Source: Pseudomonas sp. HS6 (GTDB lineage: Bacteria > Pseudomonadota > Gammaproteobacteria > Pseudomonadales > Pseudomonadaceae). From it: a stretch of DNA of 64,000 bases. The position numbers and the translations under genes are program-made. The stretch covers positions 5,704,001 to 5,768,000 of the forward strand of contig NZ_CP067412.1 in assembly GCF_023375815.1 (NCBI RefSeq), given 5' to 3'. Below the pieces are notes generated by a model. The model was not told where the DNA came from. It ran no database searches and saw nothing but the letters and a program-made list of their open reading frames with translations. Positions within the stretch are counted from its first letter, which is position 1. Each line of letters begins with the position of its first letter. Shown one piece after another: positions 13,839-23,467 of the stretch.

Positions 13839-14004
13839 ACGCGGGATTCCTTGTCGCTTGGGTAATGGGTGGTCGACACCGGCGGTTCGACCAAAGCAGT
13901 GAAAGTAAGCGGCACGCCGTGGGGCGAGCCGCTATGATTCTTCGGGTCTACGTCCTCAGACCTGTCGCCTATGAAACCATTCAACCCGCCCTGCCCTGTT
14001 TTCC

Positions 14005-15546
14005 ATGATTAACCGACGCCGCCACGAAAGCCGTGTGCAAAGTCAGGTTCAACGCCTGTTTCGGCAACTGGTGCGCGAGTGGGTGTGGATAAGTCTAGTG
14101 CTGTTGCCGCTGACTGCATTGTTGTCGTGGCGTGCTCAAGTCAATTTGCACGACCCGGCGCCAGTCGCCGGCGCGATGGTGTCGGTCGCTCTGGTGGCTT
14201 GCGTGCTGGGGTTGCTGTTGTGGCGACCGCGTCTGGCAATCTGGGTGACGCTCGGCGGGATTGCCAGCGTGCTGCTGACCAGTGCCGGCCTGGCTGAAGT
14301 GCGGCGTTGGTGGTCGCCGACGCCTGCGGCGCTGGGCATGCTGTTCGGCTATCTGATCTGGAACTGGCGGCGCCTGAGTGTGGTGCTCACCTACTTCAGC
14401 TGGGAGCTGTCGCGGCTGGACAGTGAACCGAAGGTGTTTCCCGAACGGCGTCGGGCGCAGTTCCCCAGCGCCGACCGTTTGCAGGGGCAGATCATGGCCC
14501 TTGAACAAGCCATGAGCCGTACCCGCGATACTCGCCGCTTCATCGCCGATGGGTTGGAGTATCTGCCGGTGGCAACGCTGATCAGTGATCCTCGAGGACA
14601 GGTCTTGCTAGGCAATCGCAAGGCCCGGAGCCTGTTCGATCATAATCTGGTGGGCGAAGACGTCCTCGATCAACTGGCAAGCCTGGGTTATCCGGAGTTG
14701 TCCACAGAGCCGCGCCCGCCGCTATCTGAGCTGCCTCTGTTGGAGTTTCGTGACCACAAGGAGCGCAGCCTGCGGCTCGAACGCGCCGCGTTGTTGCCGG
14801 TGGACGGCGACACACCGATTGGCTGGTTGTTGAGCCTGACCGACCTGAGTGCCGAGCGCGCCGCCGAAGAACAGCGCGGCGTGCTGCTGCGCTTTCTGTC
14901 CCATGACCTACGCGCGCCACATTCAGCGATCCTTGCCCTGCTCGACGTCCACCGGCATCAGGCTGGAACGGATTCACCGCTGTTCGAGCAGATTGAACGC
15001 CAGGTGCGTCGGGCGCTGGAGCTGACCGATGGTTTCGTTTTATTGGCCCGGGCCGAATCCGAGGCGTATCAGTTCCAGCCGAGTCTGTTTGCGATGCTGG
15101 TGATGGACGTTCTGGACCAGGCACTGCCCATTGCCCAGCAAAAGCGTATCGAACTGCTGAGCGATATGGATGAACAATCCCAGGAACGTCTGGTGCTGGC
15201 GGACCAGGGCCTGCTGACCCGGGCGCTGTTCAATCTGCTGGAAAACGCGATCAAGTACAGCCCGGCCGGGTCTACGGTCAGGTTGTGCGTTCGATGCCAC
15301 GATGACTGGCTGCATTGCGAACTGACCGATCAGGGCAAGGGTATCGGGGCTGAGGACCTGCCTGATCTGTTCAGCCAGTACCGCCGTTTTTCATCGGCTC
15401 AAGGGATCGATGGCGTGGGATTGGGGCTGTCGATGGTCAAGGCTGTGGTGGATCACCATGGTGGGCGGATCGAGTGCATCAGTGTTCTCGATCAGGGCAC
15501 CACATTCCGCCTTGAGCTGCCGCTGATCGCTGAAGAGCAGGCATAA
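14005..15546 (+). CDS. Membrane sensor histidine kinase
   Basis: The 513-residue kinase begins with about four transmembrane segments (residues 25-140) and no large periplasmic loop, suggesting that it senses a membrane or intracellular cue. A PAS-like segment (about 180-285) precedes the dimerisation H-box FLSHDLRAPHSAILALL. The ATP-binding domain shows the N-box LLENAIKYSPAG, the G1 box DQGKGIG and the G2 box GVGLGLSMVKAVVDHHGG. No HAMP domain is obvious. It is divergent from the OmpR-type regulator at 13122. A perfect DnaA box lies inside the gene at 14084-14092. Confidence 0.9.
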   Translation: MINRRRHESRVQSQVQRLFRQLVREWVWISLVLLPLTALLSWRAQVNLHDPAPVAGAMVSVALVACVLGLLLWRPRLAIWVTLGGIASVLLTSAGLAEVRRWWSPTPAALGMLFGYLIWNWRRLSVVLTYFSWELSRLDSEPKVFPERRRAQFPSADRLQGQIMALEQAMSRTRDTRRFIADGLEYLPVATLISDPRGQVLLGNRKARSLFDHNLVGEDVLDQLASLGYPELSTEPRPPLSELPLLEFRDHKERSLRLERAALLPVDGDTPIGWLLSLTDLSAERAAEEQRGVLLRFLSHDLRAPHSAILALLDVHRHQAGTDSPLFEQIERQVRRALELTDGFVLLARAESEAYQFQPSLFAMLVMDVLDQALPIAQQKRIELLSDMDEQSQERLVLADQGLLTRALFNLLENAIKYSPAGSTVRLCVRCHDDWLHCELTDQGKGIGAEDLPDLFSQYRRFSSAQGIDGVGLGLSMVKAVVDHHGGRIECISVLDQGTTFRLELPLIAEEQA

Positions 15547-15547
15547 A

Positions 15548-15574
15548 AAAACCGGCTATATCAGCCGGTTTTCT
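15548..15574 (+). terminator. Rho-independent terminator after the histidine kinase
   Basis: Stem of about 10 bp (A-run plus ACCGGCT / AGCCGGT plus T-run) around loop ATATC, starting at the kinase stop codon and ending in TTTTCTT. Confidence 0.85.
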
Positions 15575-15690
15575 TACTTCCGAAAAAAACTTATGCACCT
15601 TTTACGGTGTTTTATCAGCTCCGGAAATATATAAGTAAATCAGTCACTTAATTCGTGATTTCGGCGCTTTTCCAACAAACCGTACACAGG

Positions 15691-15699
15691 TTATCCACA
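15691..15699 (+). promoter_or_regulatory. Perfect DnaA box between the histidine kinase and the acyltransferase gene
   Basis: TTATCCACA in the extended form GGTTATCCACAA, a few bases beyond the 3' end of the convergent acyltransferase gene. The rest of the gap (15575-15690) is AT-rich and shows nothing else recognisable. Confidence 0.5.
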
Positions 15700-15704
15700 A
15701 AATC

Positions 15705-16484
15705 TCAGACAACTACCTGATCGTTGGCGACCGGTGCCTGCGGAGTCGGTGGCAGCGAGCCCATCTCCCGTTGCGCCTGCTCGTTCCACGCTTGCACGCG
15801 GTCGTTCAGATCAGCGATGGCGCGTGGGCCAGTGCCCTCGGCGTACATCGGCTCGCCGATGACCACGGTGATCACGCCCTGCTTCTTGCCCCATCCGGTT
15901 TTCGGCCAGAACTTGCCGGCATTGTGTGCAATCGGCAGCACTGGAAGCGCCGCATTCACCGCCAATGCGCTGCCACTGCGGGAGAACTTGCCGATGGTGC
16001 CGTGGGGAACGCGAGTGCCTTCAGGGAAGATCAGCACCCAGACATTGTCCTTGAGTAGCTCGTCACCCTTCGCAGCGACCTGCTTGAGGGCGGCTTTCGG
16101 ATTGTCGCGGTCAATCGCGATCGGCCGCAGCATGGCCATGGCCCAGCCGAAGAACGGCACGTACAGCAATTCACGCTTGAGCACCTGGCTCAAAGGCGAG
16201 AAATAAGCGGAGAGAAAGAACGTCTCCCAGGTGCTCTGGTGGTTCGACTGAATCACGCAGGGCCGGTCAGGCACGTTTTCCGCGCCTTTGATTTCGTAAC
16301 GGATACCGAGGAACACCTTGGTCAACCACAAGGCACAACGGCACCAGTACACGTTGATAAAACGATAGCGCGCCTTGAACGGCAGAAAGGGCGCGATAAA
16401 AAAGCTCAGGCTGCACCACAGCAGGGACGTGGTGCCCAGCAGCAGGTAAAAGAGGAAGATTCTGATGGCCTGCAGTATCGACAT
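15705..16484 (-). CDS. 1-acyl-sn-glycerol-3-phosphate acyltransferase (LptA/HdtS-like)
   Basis: Inner-membrane enzyme that acylates lysophosphatidate to phosphatidate in phospholipid synthesis. The 259 residues start MSILQAIRIFLFYLLLG (membrane anchor). The catalytic block is SNHQSTWETFFLSAYF (the HX4E variant of the HX4D motif), followed by the FPEGTRVPHG substrate motif and PVLPIAHNAG. The length assumes the ATG at 16484; a longer reading would add 15 unconserved residues. From memory this position corresponds to P. aeruginosa PA0005 (lptA) and probably to P. fluorescens F113 HdtS, once reported to direct acyl-homoserine lactone synthesis. gmhB lies 82 bases upstream. Confidence 0.92.
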   Translation of the reverse strand: MSILQAIRIFLFYLLLGTTSLLWCSLSFFIAPFLPFKARYRFINVYWCRCALWLTKVFLGIRYEIKGAENVPDRPCVIQSNHQSTWETFFLSAYFSPLSQVLKRELLYVPFFGWAMAMLRPIAIDRDNPKAALKQVAAKGDELLKDNVWVLIFPEGTRVPHGTIGKFSRSGSALAVNAALPVLPIAHNAGKFWPKTGWGKKQGVITVVIGEPMYAEGTGPRAIADLNDRVQAWNEQAQREMGSLPPTPQAPVANDQVVV

Positions 16485-16566
16485 GGCGACGTTTACCGTT
16501 ACGGGCGATGCCCGACTGTTCAAGCGCACTCCCGATCAATCCCTGGTCAGGAACTTCAGAAGTACT

Positions 16567-17100
16567 CTAGTTGTGGATAAGTTCTGCGGCAATCGCCGCC
16601 AGATCGTCAAAAATCAGGGTGCCGACCGGCAAGGTCTTGGCCTGAGTCTTTTCGCCTTTCCCGGTCTTTACCAAAACGGGCTGTGAATCGACGGCTTTGG
16701 CGGCCTCCAGGTCACCAAGGCTGTCGCCGACGAACCAGACATTCGTCAGCGCCACGTTGTAATGCTGTGCAATGGTTTTCAGCATGCCGGGTTTCGGCTT
16801 GCGGCAATCGCAACCCTCGTCCGGCCCATGCGGGCAATACACGATCAACCCGACATCACCGCCCTGCTCCGCCACCAGCGTGCGCAGGCGCGCGTGCATG
16901 GCATCGAGAGTGGCGAGGTCGTAGTAGCCGCGAGCAATGCCCGACTGGTTGGTGGCGACCGCCACCGTCCAGCCGGCTTTGCTCAACTGCGCAATCGCTT
17001 CGATCGAGCCGGGCAGCGGAATCCACTCCTCCACCGACTTGATGTAAGCGTCGGAGTCGTAATTGATCACTCCGTCCCGATCGAGAATCAGCAGTTTCAA
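16567..17100 (-). CDS. gmhB: D-glycero-beta-D-manno-heptose 1,7-bisphosphate 7-phosphatase
   Basis: HAD-superfamily phosphatase in the ADP-heptose branch of LPS inner-core synthesis. The 177 residues open with MKLLILDRDGVINYD (the DxD nucleophile motif) and contain ATNQSGIARG. The zinc-binding cysteine loop is CPHGPDEGCDCRKPKPGM, and the last acidic motif is FVGDSLGDLEAA. The start is TTG, ten bases after the glyS stop, with GAGGG eight bases ahead; longer in-frame readings run back into glyS. A perfect DnaA box (16572-16580) overlaps the last codons. Confidence 0.95.
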   Translation of the reverse strand: MKLLILDRDGVINYDSDAYIKSVEEWIPLPGSIEAIAQLSKAGWTVAVATNQSGIARGYYDLATLDAMHARLRTLVAEQGGDVGLIVYCPHGPDEGCDCRKPKPGMLKTIAQHYNVALTNVWFVGDSLGDLEAAKAVDSQPVLVKTGKGEKTQAKTLPVGTLIFDDLAAIAAELIHN

Positions 17101-17110
17101 CAGCAATCCC

Positions 17111-19165
17111 TCAACCCAGCAGCGAAATGTCGGCAACACCCAGGAACAGGCCACGCAGACGCGCCAGCAGCGCGTAGCGGTTGGCCCGCACATTGGCGTC
17201 TTCGGCATTGACCATCACCGCGTCGAAGAACGCGTCCACCGGCTCGCGCAGAGCGGCCAGGCGTGCCAGCGATTCGTTGTACTGACGCGCCGCGGCCATT
17301 GGCTGTACAGCCTGGTCCGCTTGCTGGATCGCCGAGTACAGCGAGAACTCGTTGGCGTTGTCGAAGTACTTGGCTTGAACGTCGGTCGGCACGGAGCCTT
17401 CCACTTTGCTCAGCAGGTTCGACACACGCTTGTTCACCGCCGCCAGCGCTGCCGCTTCCGGCAGTTTGCGGAAGGCCTGAACCGCTTGCACACGCTGGTC
17501 GAAGTCCAGCGCCGAACCCGGCTTCAGGGCACGTACCGACAGGTAGGTGGCCACATCCACGCCTTCGTCTTCGTAACGCGCACGCAGACGGTCGAAGATG
17601 AACTCCAGGACCGCGTCGTTCAGGCCGGCAGCCTTGACCTTGGCACCGAACGCATTCACGGCGAAAGCCACGGCGTCGTTCAGGTCCAGATCCAGTTGTT
17701 TTTCGATCAGGATCCGCAGCACGCCCAGTGCCGCACGGCGCAGCGCATACGGGTCTTTGCTGCCGGTCGGCAGCATGCCGATGCCGAAGATGCCGACCAG
17801 GGTGTCGAGCTTGTCGGCGATGGCCACGGCCGCACCGGTCAGGGTGGCAGGCAGTTCAGCGCCGGCACCGCGTGGCATGTACTGCTCGTTCAGCGCCAGA
17901 GCGACGTCTTCCGGCTCGCCGTCATTGAGGGCGTAGTAGTAGCCGGCGACACCTTGCATCTCCGGGAACTCGCCGACCATTTCGGTGGCCAGGTCGCACT
18001 TGGACAGCAGGCCTGCACGGGCAGCCCACGAAGCGTTGCCGCCGATGCGTGCGGCGATGTACGCGGCCAGTTTCGAAACGCGCTCGGCCTTGTCGTAGAC
18101 GCTGCCGAGTTTTTCCTGGAACACCACGTTCTGCAGGCGATCGTTGAACGCTTCGAGCTTCTGCTTCTTGTCCTGCTTGAAGAAGAACTCGGCGTCGGTC
18201 AGACGTGGACGAACCACTTTCTCGTTACCGGCAACGATCTGCTGCGGGTCTTTGGATTCGATGTTGGCCACAGTGATGAAACGTGGCAGCAGCTTGCCGT
18301 CGGCATCCAGCAGGCAGAAGTACTTCTGGTTGTCCTGCATGGTGGTGATCAGCGCTTCTTGCGGCACGTCGAGGAAACGCTCCTCGAACGAGCACACCAG
18401 CGGCACCGGCCACTCGACCAGTGCAGTCACTTCGTCGAGCAGCGCCGGCGGCACGATTGCTGTGCCTTCCTGACGGGTTGCCAGCTCTTCGGTGCGCTTG
18501 CTGATGATTTCGCGACGCTCGTTGGCGTCGGCCAGCACGTAAGCGGCACGCAGGTCGGCCAGGTAGCTCGACGGCGAACCGATGCGCACGTTTTCCGGGT
18601 GGTGGAAACGGTGGCCACGGGATTCACGGCCAGCCTTCTGCGCGAGGATCGTGCAGTCGATGACCTGGTCGCCGAGCAGCATCACCAGCCACTGGGTCGG
18701 ACGTACGAACTCTTCCTTGCGCGCACCCCAACGCATGCGTTTCGGGATCGGCAGGTCGTTCAGCGAATCTTCGACGATGGTCGGCAGCAGGCTGGCGGTC
18801 GGTTTCCCGGCGATGTTCTGGCTGTAGCGCAGTTTCGGACCGCTCTGGTCGATTTCGCTCAGCTCGACGCCGCACTTCTTGGCGAAGCCCAGTGCCGCTT
18901 GAGTCGGGTTGCCGTCGGCATCGAATGCAGCCTGACGTGGTGGGCCGTCGAGGTTGATGCTGCGATCCGGTTGCTGGGTGGCCAGCGCGGTGATCAGCAC
19001 AGCCAGACGACGTGGCGCAGCGTAGACGGTTTTGGTCTCGTAGCTCAGGCCGGCGGCTTGCAGGCCCTTGTCGATACCGGCCAGGAACGCTTCGGCCAGG
19101 GTGTTCAGGGCTTTGGGTGGCAGTTCTTCGGTGCCCAGTTCAACCAGAAAATCTTGAGCACTCAT
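17111..19165 (-). CDS. glyS: Glycyl-tRNA synthetase beta subunit
   Basis: The 684-residue beta chain of the alpha2beta2 bacterial glycyl-tRNA synthetase, which carries tRNA-recognition functions. It begins [20 protein letters not shown], the family signature, and contains an HD-like segment and a C-terminal anticodon-binding region (DALP-like). It overlaps glyQ by four bases (ATGA), which couples translation of the two subunits. The long plus-strand reading frame opposite this gene is a high-GC shadow. Confidence 0.98.
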   Translation of the reverse strand: MSAQDFLVELGTEELPPKALNTLAEAFLAGIDKGLQAAGLSYETKTVYAAPRRLAVLITALATQQPDRSINLDGPPRQAAFDADGNPTQAALGFAKKCGVELSEIDQSGPKLRYSQNIAGKPTASLLPTIVEDSLNDLPIPKRMRWGARKEEFVRPTQWLVMLLGDQVIDCTILAQKAGRESRGHRFHHPENVRIGSPSSYLADLRAAYVLADANERREIISKRTEELATRQEGTAIVPPALLDEVTALVEWPVPLVCSFEERFLDVPQEALITTMQDNQKYFCLLDADGKLLPRFITVANIESKDPQQIVAGNEKVVRPRLTDAEFFFKQDKKQKLEAFNDRLQNVVFQEKLGSVYDKAERVSKLAAYIAARIGGNASWAARAGLLSKCDLATEMVGEFPEMQGVAGYYYALNDGEPEDVALALNEQYMPRGAGAELPATLTGAAVAIADKLDTLVGIFGIGMLPTGSKDPYALRRAALGVLRILIEKQLDLDLNDAVAFAVNAFGAKVKAAGLNDAVLEFIFDRLRARYEDEGVDVATYLSVRALKPGSALDFDQRVQAVQAFRKLPEAAALAAVNKRVSNLLSKVEGSVPTDVQAKYFDNANEFSLYSAIQQADQAVQPMAAARQYNESLARLAALREPVDAFFDAVMVNAEDANVRANRYALLARLRGLFLGVADISLLG

Positions 19166-20115
19166 TGTGCAGCCTCCAGCTTGGCCAGTACTTCGTCACG
19201 CAGGTCCGGGGTTGCCATCGGGAAGCCCAGCTTGGCGCGGGCCAGCAGGTAGGCTTGGGCGACGGAACGCGCCAGGGTGCGAACGCGCAGAATGTATTGC
19301 TGACGCGCGGTCACCGAGATCGCCCGGCGTGCATCCAGCAGGTTGAAGGTGTGCGAGGCCTTCAGAACCATTTCGTAGCTTGGCAACGGTAGCGGCTGGT
19401 CGAGTTCGATCAGGCGCTTGGCTTCGCTTTCATAGAAGTCGAACAGTTCGAACAGCTTGTCGACGTTGGCGTGTTCGAAGTTGTAGGTGGACTGCTCCAC
19501 TTCGTTCTGGTGGAACACGTCGCCGTAGGTCACTTTGCCGAACGGACCGTCAGCCCAGACCAGGTCGTAGACCGAGTCCACGCCCTGCAGGTACATGGCC
19601 AGACGCTCCAGACCGTAAGTGATCTCGCCGGTCACCGGGTAGCACTCAATGCCGCCCGCCTGCTGGAAGTAAGTGAACTGGGTCACTTCCATGCCGTTCA
19701 GCCAGACTTCCCAGCCCAGACCCCAGGCGCCGAGGGTCGGCGATTCCCAGTTGTCTTCGACGAAGCGGATGTCGTGGACCAGCGGGTCCAGGCCGACATG
19801 CTTGAGGGAGCCCAGGTACAGTTCCTGGAAGTTGTCCGGGTTCGGCTTCAGGACTACCTGGAACTGGTAGTAGTGCTGCAGACGGTTCGGGTTTTCGCCG
19901 TAACGGCCGTCAGTCGGACGGCGGCTTGGCTGTACGTAAGCGGCGTTCCAGGTTTCCGGGCCGATGGCACGCAGGAATGTCGCGGTGTGGAAAGTGCCGG
20001 CGCCTACTTCCATATCGTAGGGCTGAAGTACCACACAACCTTGCTCGGCCCAGTATTGCTGGAGCGCGAGGATCAAGTCTTGGAAGGTACGCACGGCTGG
20101 CGTAGGCTGGCTCAC
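19162..20115 (-). CDS. glyQ: Glycyl-tRNA synthetase alpha subunit
   Basis: Catalytic class II synthetase subunit that forms glycyl-adenylate and charges tRNA-Gly together with GlyS. The 317 residues start at GTG ([19 protein letters not shown]), matching the family N-terminus; 44 extra in-frame codons upstream lack family similarity. Key blocks are [35 protein letters not shown] and [18 protein letters not shown]. It is the first gene of glyQ-glyS-gmhB-acyltransferase and is divergent from tag (81-base gap holding both promoters). Confidence 0.98.
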   Translation of the reverse strand: MSQPTPAVRTFQDLILALQQYWAEQGCVVLQPYDMEVGAGTFHTATFLRAIGPETWNAAYVQPSRRPTDGRYGENPNRLQHYYQFQVVLKPNPDNFQELYLGSLKHVGLDPLVHDIRFVEDNWESPTLGAWGLGWEVWLNGMEVTQFTYFQQAGGIECYPVTGEITYGLERLAMYLQGVDSVYDLVWADGPFGKVTYGDVFHQNEVEQSTYNFEHANVDKLFELFDFYESEAKRLIELDQPLPLPSYEMVLKASHTFNLLDARRAISVTARQQYILRVRTLARSVAQAYLLARAKLGFPMATPDLRDEVLAKLEAAQ

Positions 20116-20196
20116 GAAATTCACCTGTTTCTTGGGCTGCGATTTAAAGAGCGGGAGTATACCCGATTCAGTCGCACCTCCACCCCCTGGAGCCTT

Positions 20197-20754
20197 ATGC
20201 CACGCTGCTTTTGGTGCAACGAAGATCCGCTGTACATGGCTTATCACGATCAGGAGTGGGGCACGCCGCTACGCGATGCGCAGGGATTGTTCGAGTTGCT
20301 TTTGCTCGAAGGGTTCCAGGCCGGGCTTTCGTGGATCACCGTGCTGCGCAAACGCGAGCGGTATCGCGAGGTATTGTTCGGCTTCGACGTACAGCGCGTG
20401 GCGCAGATGAGCGACGCCGAAATCGATGAATTGATGCTCGATCCGGGGATCATCCGCAACCGCCTCAAGCTCAATGCCGCCCGGCGCAACGCCCAGGCCT
20501 GGCTGGCACTCGAAGACCCGGTGGCCTTCCTCTGGTCGTTTGTGGATAACCGACCGGTGATCAATCATTTCAAGGATCGCAGCGAAGTCCCGGCCATCAC
20601 CCCGCAAGCTGTGGCCATGAGCAAAGGCCTGAAAAAGGCCGGTTTCACCTTCGTCGGTCCGACCATTTGCTATGCGCTGATGCAGGCCTCGGGCATGGTT
20701 ATGGATCACACTCAGGACTGCGACCGCTACGCGCAGCTCGTCAACGCCGGTTAG
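20197..20754 (+). CDS. tag: DNA-3-methyladenine glycosylase I
   Basis: Base-excision repair glycosylase that removes 3-methyladenine. The 185 residues start [21 protein letters not shown], with the cysteine and histidine of the family zinc site. The HhH-like core contains [15 protein letters not shown] and [20 protein letters not shown], followed by DHTQDC (second half of the zinc site). Length is typical. The much longer open frame upstream overlaps glyQ in antisense and is not used. A perfect DnaA box lies at 20541-20549 inside the gene. Confidence 0.96.
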   Translation: MPRCFWCNEDPLYMAYHDQEWGTPLRDAQGLFELLLLEGFQAGLSWITVLRKRERYREVLFGFDVQRVAQMSDAEIDELMLDPGIIRNRLKLNAARRNAQAWLALEDPVAFLWSFVDNRPVINHFKDRSEVPAITPQAVAMSKGLKKAGFTFVGPTICYALMQASGMVMDHTQDCDRYAQLVNAG

Positions 20755-20794
20755 AATGGCCGCCTCGCGCACAGCACAAGATCAGGAGTGACCT

Positions 20795-21682
20795 GTGGAA
20801 AAGTTTAAAGGCGCCATGCTGGTTGGCGCTCTGCGGCTGTTTGCCCTGCTTCCGTGGCGGGCCGTGCAGGCCGTGGGTTCGGCGATCGGCTGGATCATGT
20901 GGAAAACCCCCAACCGTTCCCGCGACGTGGTGCGGATCAACCTCGCCAAATGTTTTCCACAGATGGATCCGGCCGAACGTGAGCGTCTGGTCGGCCAGAG
21001 CCTGAAAGACATCGGCAAGTCCCTGACCGAAAGCGCCTGCGCCTGGATCTGGCCGGCCCAGCGTTCCATCGACCTGGTGCGCGAAGTCGTAGGCCTCGAC
21101 ATCCTCAAGGACGCATTGGCGTCCGGCAAAGGCGTGGTCGGCATCACCAGTCACCTGGGCAACTGGGAAGTGCTCAACCACTTCTATTGCAGCCAGTGCA
21201 AACCGATCATTTTCTACCGGCCGCCGAAGCTCAAGGCTGTGGATGAATTGCTGCGCAAGCAGCGGGTGCAACTGGGCAACCGCGTGGCGGCGTCGACCAA
21301 GGAAGGCATCCTCAGTGTCATCAAGGAAGTGCGCAAGGGCGGTCAGGTGGGGATTCCTGCGGACCCGGAACCAGCAGAATCAGCCGGGATCTTCGTGCCG
21401 TTCTTCGCCACCCAGGCCCTGACCAGCAAGTTCGTGCCGAACATGCTCGCCGGTGGCAAAGCTGTCGGGGTGTTCCTGCATGCGCTGCGTTTGCCGGACG
21501 GTTCCGGCTACAAGGTGATCCTGGAAGCCGCGCCGGAAGCGATGTACAGCACCGACACCGAAACGTCCTGCGCGGCGATGAGTCAGGTGGTCGAGCGTTA
21601 TGTGGCGGCTTATCCGAGCCAGTACATGTGGAGCATGAAGCGCTTCAAGAAGCGTCCGCCGGGTGAGGCGCGCTGGTACTGA
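20795..21682 (+). CDS. Lipid A biosynthesis acyltransferase (LpxL/HtrB family)
   Basis: Inner-membrane acyltransferase that adds a secondary acyl chain to lipid A. The 295 residues start at GTG (MEKFKGAMLVGALRLFALLP) with an N-terminal membrane segment. The catalytic HX4E motif is in GITSHLGNWEVLN, followed by FYRPPKLKAVDELLRK and the PADPEPAESAGIFVPFF block. Pseudomonas genomes carry more than one LpxL-type paralogue; the position beside tag matches the PA0011 copy as I remember it. It follows tag by 40 bases and may be cotranscribed. Confidence 0.93.
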   Translation: MEKFKGAMLVGALRLFALLPWRAVQAVGSAIGWIMWKTPNRSRDVVRINLAKCFPQMDPAERERLVGQSLKDIGKSLTESACAWIWPAQRSIDLVREVVGLDILKDALASGKGVVGITSHLGNWEVLNHFYCSQCKPIIFYRPPKLKAVDELLRKQRVQLGNRVAASTKEGILSVIKEVRKGGQVGIPADPEPAESAGIFVPFFATQALTSKFVPNMLAGGKAVGVFLHALRLPDGSGYKVILEAAPEAMYSTDTETSCAAMSQVVERYVAAYPSQYMWSMKRFKKRPPGEARWY

Positions 21683-21697
21683 TCGGCGATGTGCAAT

Positions 21698-21729
21698 TGT
21701 GGATAACCTGACCAAACGGGTTATCCACA
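21698..21729. repeat. Inverted pair of perfect DnaA boxes
   Basis: TGTGGATAACC (21698-21708) and GGTTATCCACA (21719-21729) form a perfect 11-bp inverted repeat around a ten-base loop, in the convergent gap between the acyltransferase and the TPR gene. It could bind two DnaA molecules head to head or act as a weak hairpin terminator; no T-run follows. Confidence 0.75.
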
Positions 21730-21733
21730 GCCG

Positions 21734-22048
21734 TTACGGCTTCTGCCGATCCAGCTTTTTCAGAAACACCGTCATTTCCTTCTCCGCCTGCTTGTCGCCA
21801 TGGGCCCGGGCCGCTTCCAGCCCCTGTTCCCACGCCTGCCGCGCAGCCGCCAGATCACCCAGCGCCAGTTGCGCCTTGCCCAACAGTTTCCATGCTGCCG
21901 AGTACTTCGGATCGAAGCCGACACAACGCTGGAAATGCTCGGCCGCCCGCGCGTTCTCCCCCAGATCCAGATAACCCTTGCCCAAACCGAAGCGCAGTAA
22001 AGAGTTATCCACACCCTTGGCGAGCATTTTTTCCAGGGATTCGATCAT
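21734..22048 (-). CDS. Small tetratricopeptide-repeat protein
   Basis: The 104 residues make up about two and a half TPR units, for example LLRFGLGKGYLDLGENARAA (residues 17-36) and AWKLLGKAQLALGDLAAARQ. There is no signal peptide or catalytic motif, so it is a cytoplasmic protein-protein interaction module of unknown partner. It begins 20 bases after the trkA stop on the same strand and is probably cotranscribed with trkA. A perfect DnaA box lies at 22005-22013 in its 5' part. Confidence 0.85.
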   Translation of the reverse strand: MIESLEKMLAKGVDNSLLRFGLGKGYLDLGENARAAEHFQRCVGFDPKYSAAWKLLGKAQLALGDLAAARQAWEQGLEAARAHGDKQAEKEMTVFLKKLDRQKP

Positions 22049-22068
22049 CGGTCTCGCCTCTTGGTCGG

Positions 22069-23445
22069 TCAGAAGAAGCTCAATCCCACGTGGAACAGCT
22101 TCTCCACGTCGCGAATGTGCTTTTTATCCACAAGGAACAGAATCACGTGGTCGCCTGCGGCAATCACTGTGTCGTCATGGGCGATGATCACTTCTTCATC
22201 GCGGATGATCGCGCCGATGGTGGTCCCCGGCGGCAGGGCGATGTTTTCGATGGCCTTGCCGATGACCTTGCTCGACTTCGAATCACCATGGGCCACCGCT
22301 TCGATGGCTTCCGCCGCGCCCCGGCGCAAGGAGTGCACGCTGACGATATCGCCGCGCCGCACGTGGGCCAGCAAGGTGCCGATGGTCGCCAGTTGCGGGC
22401 TGATGGCGATGTCGATGTCGCCGCCCTGGATCAGGTCTACGTAGGCCGGGTTGTTGATGATCGTCATCACCTTCTTCGCGCCCAGGCGCTTGGCCAGCAA
22501 CGACGACATGATGTTGGCTTCGTCATCGTTGGTCAGCGCGAGGAAGATGTCCGCGTCGGCAATGTTCTCTTCCAGCAACAGGTCGCGATCCGACGCGCTG
22601 CCCTGCAGCACCACAGTGCTGTCGAGGGTGTCGGACAGATAACGACAGCGCGCCGGGTTCATCTCGATGATCTTCACTTGGTAACGGCTTTCGATGGCCT
22701 CGGCCAGCCGCTCACCGATCTGCCCGCCGCCGGCGATGACGATACGTTTGTAGGTTTCGTCGAGGCGACGCATTTCGCTCATCACGGCGCGAATGTTCTC
22801 ACGGGCGGCGATGAAGAAGACTTCGTCGTCGGCCTCGATCACCGTGTTGCCCTGGGGAAGAATCGGACGGTCACGACGGAAAATTGCCGCCACTCGGGTT
22901 TCCACATTCGGCATGTGTTCGCGCAACTGGCGCAGTTGCTGACCCACCAGCGGCCCGCCGTAATAGGCGCGCACCGCCACCAGTTGCGCCTGCCCCTCGG
23001 CGAAGTCGATCACCTGCAAGGCGCCGGGATGCTGGATCAGACGCTTGATGTAGTTGGTGACCACTTGCTCGGGGCTGATCAGCACGTCGACCGGGATCGC
23101 TTCGTTCTGGAACAGTTGCTCTTCGCGCGTCAGGTACGACGCTTCGCGTACCCGGGCAATCTTGGTCGGGGTGTGGAACAGGGTGTGGGCAACCTGACAG
23201 GCGACCATGTTGGTTTCGTCGCTGTTGGTCACCGCCACCAACATGTCGGCGTCGTCGGCGCCGGCCTGACGTAGCACGGTCGGCAGCGAGCCACGGCCCT
23301 GCACGGTGCGGATATCGAGACGGTCGCCAAGGTCGCGCAGACGGTCGCCATCGGTGTCGACCACGGTGATGTCGTTGGCTTCGCTGGCCAGATGTTCAGC
23401 CAGCGAACCGCCGACCTGCCCTGCACCGAGGATGATGATTTTCAA
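22069..23445 (-). CDS. trkA: Trk potassium transport NAD-binding protein TrkA
   Basis: Peripheral regulatory subunit of the TrkH/TrkG potassium channel. The 458 residues comprise two RCK halves: the first starts [20 protein letters not shown] and the second restarts near residue 232 with [18 protein letters not shown], each with an NAD-binding GxGxxG loop. Each half is followed by a TrkA_C ligand domain. No trkH/G gene is present in the window. It follows rsmB by 22 bases, as in other gammaproteobacteria (fmt-rsmB-trkA). A perfect DnaA box lies at 22124-22132. Confidence 0.97.
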   Translation of the reverse strand: MKIIILGAGQVGGSLAEHLASEANDITVVDTDGDRLRDLGDRLDIRTVQGRGSLPTVLRQAGADDADMLVAVTNSDETNMVACQVAHTLFHTPTKIARVREASYLTREEQLFQNEAIPVDVLISPEQVVTNYIKRLIQHPGALQVIDFAEGQAQLVAVRAYYGGPLVGQQLRQLREHMPNVETRVAAIFRRDRPILPQGNTVIEADDEVFFIAARENIRAVMSEMRRLDETYKRIVIAGGGQIGERLAEAIESRYQVKIIEMNPARCRYLSDTLDSTVVLQGSASDRDLLLEENIADADIFLALTNDDEANIMSSLLAKRLGAKKVMTIINNPAYVDLIQGGDIDIAISPQLATIGTLLAHVRRGDIVSVHSLRRGAAEAIEAVAHGDSKSSKVIGKAIENIALPPGTTIGAIIRDEEVIIAHDDTVIAAGDHVILFLVDKKHIRDVEKLFHVGLSFF

Positions 23446-23467
23446 CCCGTCACTCCATTGAATCCGT

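Noticed and set aside
17063..19252. 729-codon plus-strand open frame opposite glyS
   Set aside because: Antisense to a certain glyS gene, with no recognisable domain and no ribosome-binding site.
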